Part shown: piece by piece, positions 5,640 to 8,686 of the stretch
How the letters are laid out: every line of letters starts with the position of its first letter
Numbering within the stretch: the stretch's first letter is position 1
Assembly: GCA_030614945.1 (NCBI GenBank)
Contig: JAUXAH010000064.1
Span: forward strand, 1-8,686
Reading direction: 5' to 3'
Length of the DNA: 8,686 nucleotides
From: Phycisphaerae bacterium
GTDB taxonomy: Bacteria; Planctomycetota; Phycisphaerae; Sedimentisphaerales; SG8-4
The notes under the pieces: generated by a model
What the model was told of the DNA's origin: nothing
The model's input: the letters and a program-made list of their open reading frames with translations, nothing else
The model's database searches: none
Made by a program: the position numbers and the translations under genes

Positions 5640-8513
5640 TTATCTCTTTTTCTTATCAAGTTGTAGTTTTGTTTTCAGGAACGCGGCTGTATAACTTTTT
5701 CTGTTTTTGATAATTTCCTCAGGCCCGCCTGCGGCAACAACCCTGCCGCCGGCATCCCCGCCCTCGGGGCCGAGGTCTATTATATAGTCAGCCATCTTGA
5801 TAACATCAAGATTATGCTCGATTACCACAACGGTATTACCCATATCGCACAGCCGCTGCAACACATTTAAGAGGTTATGAATATCGGCAAAGTGCAGCCC
5901 TGTGGTCGGCTCATCGAGCAGATACAAAGTGTGCCCCGTCGCCGCCTTGCCCAGCTCGGCGGAAAGCTTTACCCGCTGCGCCTCACCGCCGGAAAGCGTC
6001 GTTGAGGCCTGGCCCAACTGCATATAGCTGAGACCAACATCGTTGAGCGTCCGGAGAATCCTGACAATCGTCGGAAAATTAGCAAAAAAATCAAGCGCAT
6101 CTTCAATCCTCATATCGAGCACATCGGCGATATTCTTGCCTTTGTAGGTAACCTGTAGCGTCTCCGGATTGTATCTTTTGCCGCGGCAGCTCTGACAGGT
6201 TACATAAACATCGGGCAAAAAGTGCATCTCAATCTTCTTCGTCCCCTGTCCACGGCAAGCTTCACAGCGCCCGCCTTTAACGTTGAAGCTAAAGCGCCCG
6301 GGCTGAAACCCTCGAATCTTCGACTCTCGCGTCATCGAAAACAGCTTTCTTATCACGTCAAAGACGCCGGTATAGGTCGCCGGATTGCTCCGCGGCGTCT
6401 TTCCGATGGGCGACTGGTTTATCTCTATAACCTTATCAATTTGCGAAGTGCCAAGAATGGTTTTGTGCCTGCCCGGCTTTTCGCGAGACTCATAAAGCCG
6501 CCGTCTCATCGCCCTCAACAAAATCTGGCTCACCAGAGTGCTCTTGCCCGAACCCGAAACACCCGTCACGCAGCTAAATACGCCAAGCGGAAATTTCACA
6601 TCGATATCTTTAAGATTGTTCTCCGCAGCACTCTTGACCTCGATGCATTTTTTCAGATTGTATTTGCGCCTTCGAATCGGCAGAGCTATTCTCTTTTTGC
6701 CGCTCAGATACTCACCGGTCACTGACCGGGTGCAGCCGGTTATCGTCTCCAGGCTGCCCTGCACAACAACTTCCCCGCCCTGCGCACCAGCGGCCGGCCC
6801 AATATCAATAATATGGTCGGCACTTCTGATAATATCCTCATCGTGCTCAACCACTATAACAGTATTGCCCAGCCGGCTAAGCCGTCGCAGTATACTGAGC
6901 AATCGTCCGTTGTCGCGCTTGTGCAGACCTATCGTCGGCTCGTCAAGCACGTAACAGACCCCGACCAGACCGCTGCCCACCTGCGTAGCCAGGCGGATGC
7001 GCTGGGCTTCACCACCACCAAGGGTGCTGCTCATTCGGTCCAGAGTCAGATACCCGACCCCAACATCAACCATAAATTTCAGTCGTGCCTTTATTTCCTT
7101 TAATACCTGAGCGGCAATCAACGACTTTTCCTTGTCCAATTTCAATTTATTGAAAACCGCTAAAGCCTTTTCGACATTCAATGAGGTCAATTGATGTATG
7201 CTTCTCCCTCCCACGGTCACTGCAATAGCTTCCGGCCGAAGCCGGGCGCCTTTACAGCTGCGACAAGGCAGCTCTGAAAGAAAGCTGTGTAATCTGGCCT
7301 TGACATATTCACTGGTGGTTGTCTTCCATCGCCGGGCAAGGTTCGGGATAACCCCTTCAAAGCACAAACCGTATTTTCGCTCGTCAGCCGTGGTCGTGCC
7401 GTACATCAGAATCCTTTTTACCTCTGCCGGTATTCGCTCAAACGGTATCGATTTACTGATGCCCGTATTCCTGCAGAACCTCTTTATAAGCCGGTTATAG
7501 AAAATATTCATTCTTTTTCCCCCCTTGCGCCAGGCATCGATAGCGCCGTTTTCCAGCGAGACACTCTTGTCCTGGACAATCAGGTCAGGGTCAAATTCCA
7601 GAATTGTCCCCAGACCATCGCAGCTTTTGCAGGCGCCGTACGGGCTGTTAAAGCTAAAAAGCCGGGGCGATAACTCCTCAAGCGATGCTTGGGGGTGCTT
7701 AGGACAGGCAAACTTCTCACTGTATATAACCTCCGACCAGCCGCCGTCTCGGCCATCCTTCCTATCATCACCTGGCTCCTGCACCAGTACCAAAAGTACT
7801 CCATCGGCCAACTTCAGCGCCGTTTCCACCGAATCCGCTAATCGAACGCGAACCGAATCCTTGATTATCAACCTATCGACAACCGCTGCAATATCGTGCT
7901 TTTTGTTCTTGTTCAAAGGCGGAATCCGCCCGTTGGCGGACACATCATAGATACCCCCGTCAACCCGTACACGCACAAAGCCTTCGCGTTGTATGCCGGC
8001 AAAGATGTCCTTGTGCGCGCCTTTTTTGCCGCGAACCAGCGGGGCACAAATGGCTATCTTCGTGCCCTCCGGCCAGGCAAGTATTGACTCTACTATCTGC
8101 GAAGAGTGCTGACTCGTAATCTCTTTGCCGCATACCCAGCAGTGCGGCTGACCCACACGGGCAAAAAGCAATCTGAAATAATCGTAGATTTCAGTGGTGG
8201 TAGCCACCGTCGAGCGCGGATTGCGCGAGCCGCCTCGCTGCTCAATCGCAATAGTAGGCGGCAGACCTGTGATGTCGGCCACCGCCGGCTTTTGCATCTG
8301 TTCAAGGAACTGGCGGGCATAAGCACTGAGCGACTCGACGTATTTTCTCCGCCCCTCGGCATAAATGGTATCGAAGGCAAGCGAGCTTTTGCCCGAGCCG
8401 CTTATGCCGGTAATCACCACAAGTTTATCACGCGGAATACTCAAGCTGATGTTTTTGAGATTGTGCTCCGCCGCACCTGTAATCCTAATCGCTTTTTCCA
8501 TTCGCTGCGCCAT
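5640..8513 (-). CDS. uvrA: Excinuclease ABC subunit UvrA
   Basis: UvrA is the DNA-damage sensor of nucleotide excision repair; it dimerises, hydrolyses ATP and loads UvrB at lesions. This 957-residue protein is full length (E. coli UvrA has 940). In order it shows Walker A GISGSGKS (36-43), the UvrB-binding and insertion regions, a first zinc site (C270, H273, C295, C298), the first ABC signature as LGGGE (498-502) followed by [11 protein letters not shown], a second Walker A GVSGSGKS (651-658), a second zinc finger (C750, C753, C773, C776), then signature [10 protein letters not shown] and [12 protein letters not shown]. Two departures stand out: H273 replaces the usual second cysteine of zinc site 1, and G499 replaces the serine of LSGGE. 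The ATG at 8513 has a GGGAAAG ribosome binding site; a second ATG four codons later is less well placed. I see no E. coli-type LexA box (CTG-N10-CAG) upstream. The stop lies only 4 nt before the next gene. Confidence 0.98.
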   Translation of the reverse strand: MAQRMEKAIRITGAAEHNLKNISLSIPRDKLVVITGISGSGKSSLAFDTIYAEGRRKYVESLSAYARQFLEQMQKPAVADITGLPPTIAIEQRGGSRNPRSTVATTTEIYDYFRLLFARVGQPHCWVCGKEITSQHSSQIVESILAWPEGTKIAICAPLVRGKKGAHKDIFAGIQREGFVRVRVDGGIYDVSANGRIPPLNKNKKHDIAAVVDRLIIKDSVRVRLADSVETALKLADGVLLVLVQEPGDDRKDGRDGGWSEVIYSEKFACPKHPQASLEELSPRLFSFNSPYGACKSCDGLGTILEFDPDLIVQDKSVSLENGAIDAWRKGGKRMNIFYNRLIKRFCRNTGISKSIPFERIPAEVKRILMYGTTTADERKYGLCFEGVIPNLARRWKTTTSEYVKARLHSFLSELPCRSCKGARLRPEAIAVTVGGRSIHQLTSLNVEKALAVFNKLKLDKEKSLIAAQVLKEIKARLKFMVDVGVGYLTLDRMSSTLGGGEAQRIRLATQVGSGLVGVCYVLDEPTIGLHKRDNGRLLSILRRLSRLGNTVIVVEHDEDIIRSADHIIDIGPAAGAQGGEVVVQGSLETITGCTRSVTGEYLSGKKRIALPIRRRKYNLKKCIEVKSAAENNLKDIDVKFPLGVFSCVTGVSGSGKSTLVSQILLRAMRRRLYESREKPGRHKTILGTSQIDKVIEINQSPIGKTPRSNPATYTGVFDVIRKLFSMTRESKIRGFQPGRFSFNVKGGRCEACRGQGTKKIEMHFLPDVYVTCQSCRGKRYNPETLQVTYKGKNIADVLDMRIEDALDFFANFPTIVRILRTLNDVGLSYMQLGQASTTLSGGEAQRVKLSAELGKAATGHTLYLLDEPTTGLHFADIHNLLNVLQRLCDMGNTVVVIEHNLDVIKMADYIIDLGPEGGDAGGRVVAAGGPEEIIKNRKSYTAAFLKTKLQLDKKKR

Positions 8514-8575
8514 ATCACTTTCCCGCCGGTATAGCTAATGCTTCCGCGAAAAATCGACAATCACCCAAACTAAAT

Positions 8576-8604
8576 ATTGTAACAAAACACCACAAGAAGG
8601 TAAA
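8576..8604 (-). promoter_or_regulatory. uvrA: Putative sigma70-type promoter of uvrA and possibly the downstream cluster
   Basis: On the minus strand TTTACC (8604-8599; 4 of 6 matches to TTGACA) is followed after exactly 17 nt by TACAAT (8581-8576; 5 of 6 matches to TATAAT). Transcription would begin near 8569, leaving a leader of about 55 nt. This is a motif match only. No other promoter stands out for the downstream genes. Confidence 0.5.
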
Positions 8605-8627
8605 ATGTTTTCATTTGGCAATTTGTC

Positions 8628-8647
8628 ATTCCTGCGCAAGCAGGAAT
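8628..8647. repeat. Short perfect hairpin, REP-like (ATTCCTGC/GCAGGAAT)
   Basis: ATTCCTGC (8628-8635) pairs perfectly with GCAGGAAT (8640-8647) around a GCAA loop, set in a GTCATTCCTGCG...CAGGAATCCA context. From memory, closely similar hairpins are dispersed in intergenic DNA of many bacteria. The A-run at 8652-8658 is on the wrong side for a terminator of a minus-strand gene, so I call it a repeat. Confidence 0.6.
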
Positions 8648-8686
8648 CCATAAAAAAATATGCAGACAAAAGATTTACATAGCTGG

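Larger units (their letters stand above)
8514..8686. other. Intergenic region upstream of uvrA
   Basis: This stretch has no credible gene on either strand. It is AT-rich relative to the genes and holds the proposed uvrA promoter, a 5' leader of roughly 55 nt, and a dispersed-type hairpin repeat near the right edge. Confidence 0.6.

Noticed and set aside
5636..5659. Upstream TTG start for the large oxidoreductase
   Set aside because: It lies inside the end of uvrA, has no ribosome binding site, and adds only eight charged residues; ATG at 5635 directly follows the uvrA stop.
7917..7929. GGCGG-AAT-CCGCC palindrome inside uvrA as a fourth inserted element
   Set aside because: Only 13 bp, and the encoded ANGRIPPL fits the normal UvrA sequence before NKNKKHDI, so no clear insertion.
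8514..8600. LexA/SOS operator for uvrA
   Set aside because: No CTG-N10-CAG or GAAC-N4-GTTC type site was found between the promoter and the start codon.
8628..8660. Rho-independent terminator
   Set aside because: The A-run follows the hairpin on the plus strand and no plus-strand gene ends here; for minus-strand transcription the U-run would precede the hairpin.

Overview
The window carries five genes on the minus strand, all transcribed right to left: uvrA (8513 to 5640), a multidomain flavin/iron-sulfur oxidoreductase (5635 to 2906), a short-chain dehydrogenase (2894 to 2124), a KDPG-type aldolase (2076 to 1291) and an FAD-dependent oxidoreductase that runs off the left edge (1279 to 1). 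Gaps between them are 4, 11, 47 and 11 nt. I see no convincing terminator between them, so they could be one transcript, although uvrA may only be a chance upstream neighbour. A sigma70-like promoter lies just upstream of uvrA. The long open frames on the plus strand are shadows. There are no RNA genes, CRISPR arrays or transposase genes.

The organism is probably an anaerobic Planctomycetota, most likely Phycisphaerae-like. This rests on recall: the flavoenzymes resemble ones from that group, and a GTGGCACGGGCA...TGCCCGTG twin-hairpin repeat is common there. It has not been tested by any search. Moderate GC, bacterial-type promoter elements and purine-rich ribosome binding sites fit a bacterium.

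The four genes after uvrA look like a catabolic redox module. It combines an alcohol/ketone dehydrogenase (SDR), an enoate-reductase-like FMN/Fe-S/FAD enzyme, a 2-keto acid aldolase and a fumarate-reductase-like flavoprotein. This would suit stepwise oxidation, reduction and aldol cleavage of a sugar acid or alicyclic acid to pyruvate plus an aldehyde. The substrate cannot be read from the sequence.

The most striking signal is a set of three short palindromic elements with different sequences, each inserted inside a coding region without breaking the frame. They lie at 169-221 (FAD oxidoreductase, 18 codons), 4130-4165 (iron-sulfur linker of the large oxidoreductase, 12 codons) and 5198-5252 (FMN barrel of the same protein, about 18 codons). 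They add low-similarity peptides to otherwise conserved enzymes, much as Rickettsia palindromic elements do. Two further palindromes lie between genes, at 2097-2120 and 8628-8647.
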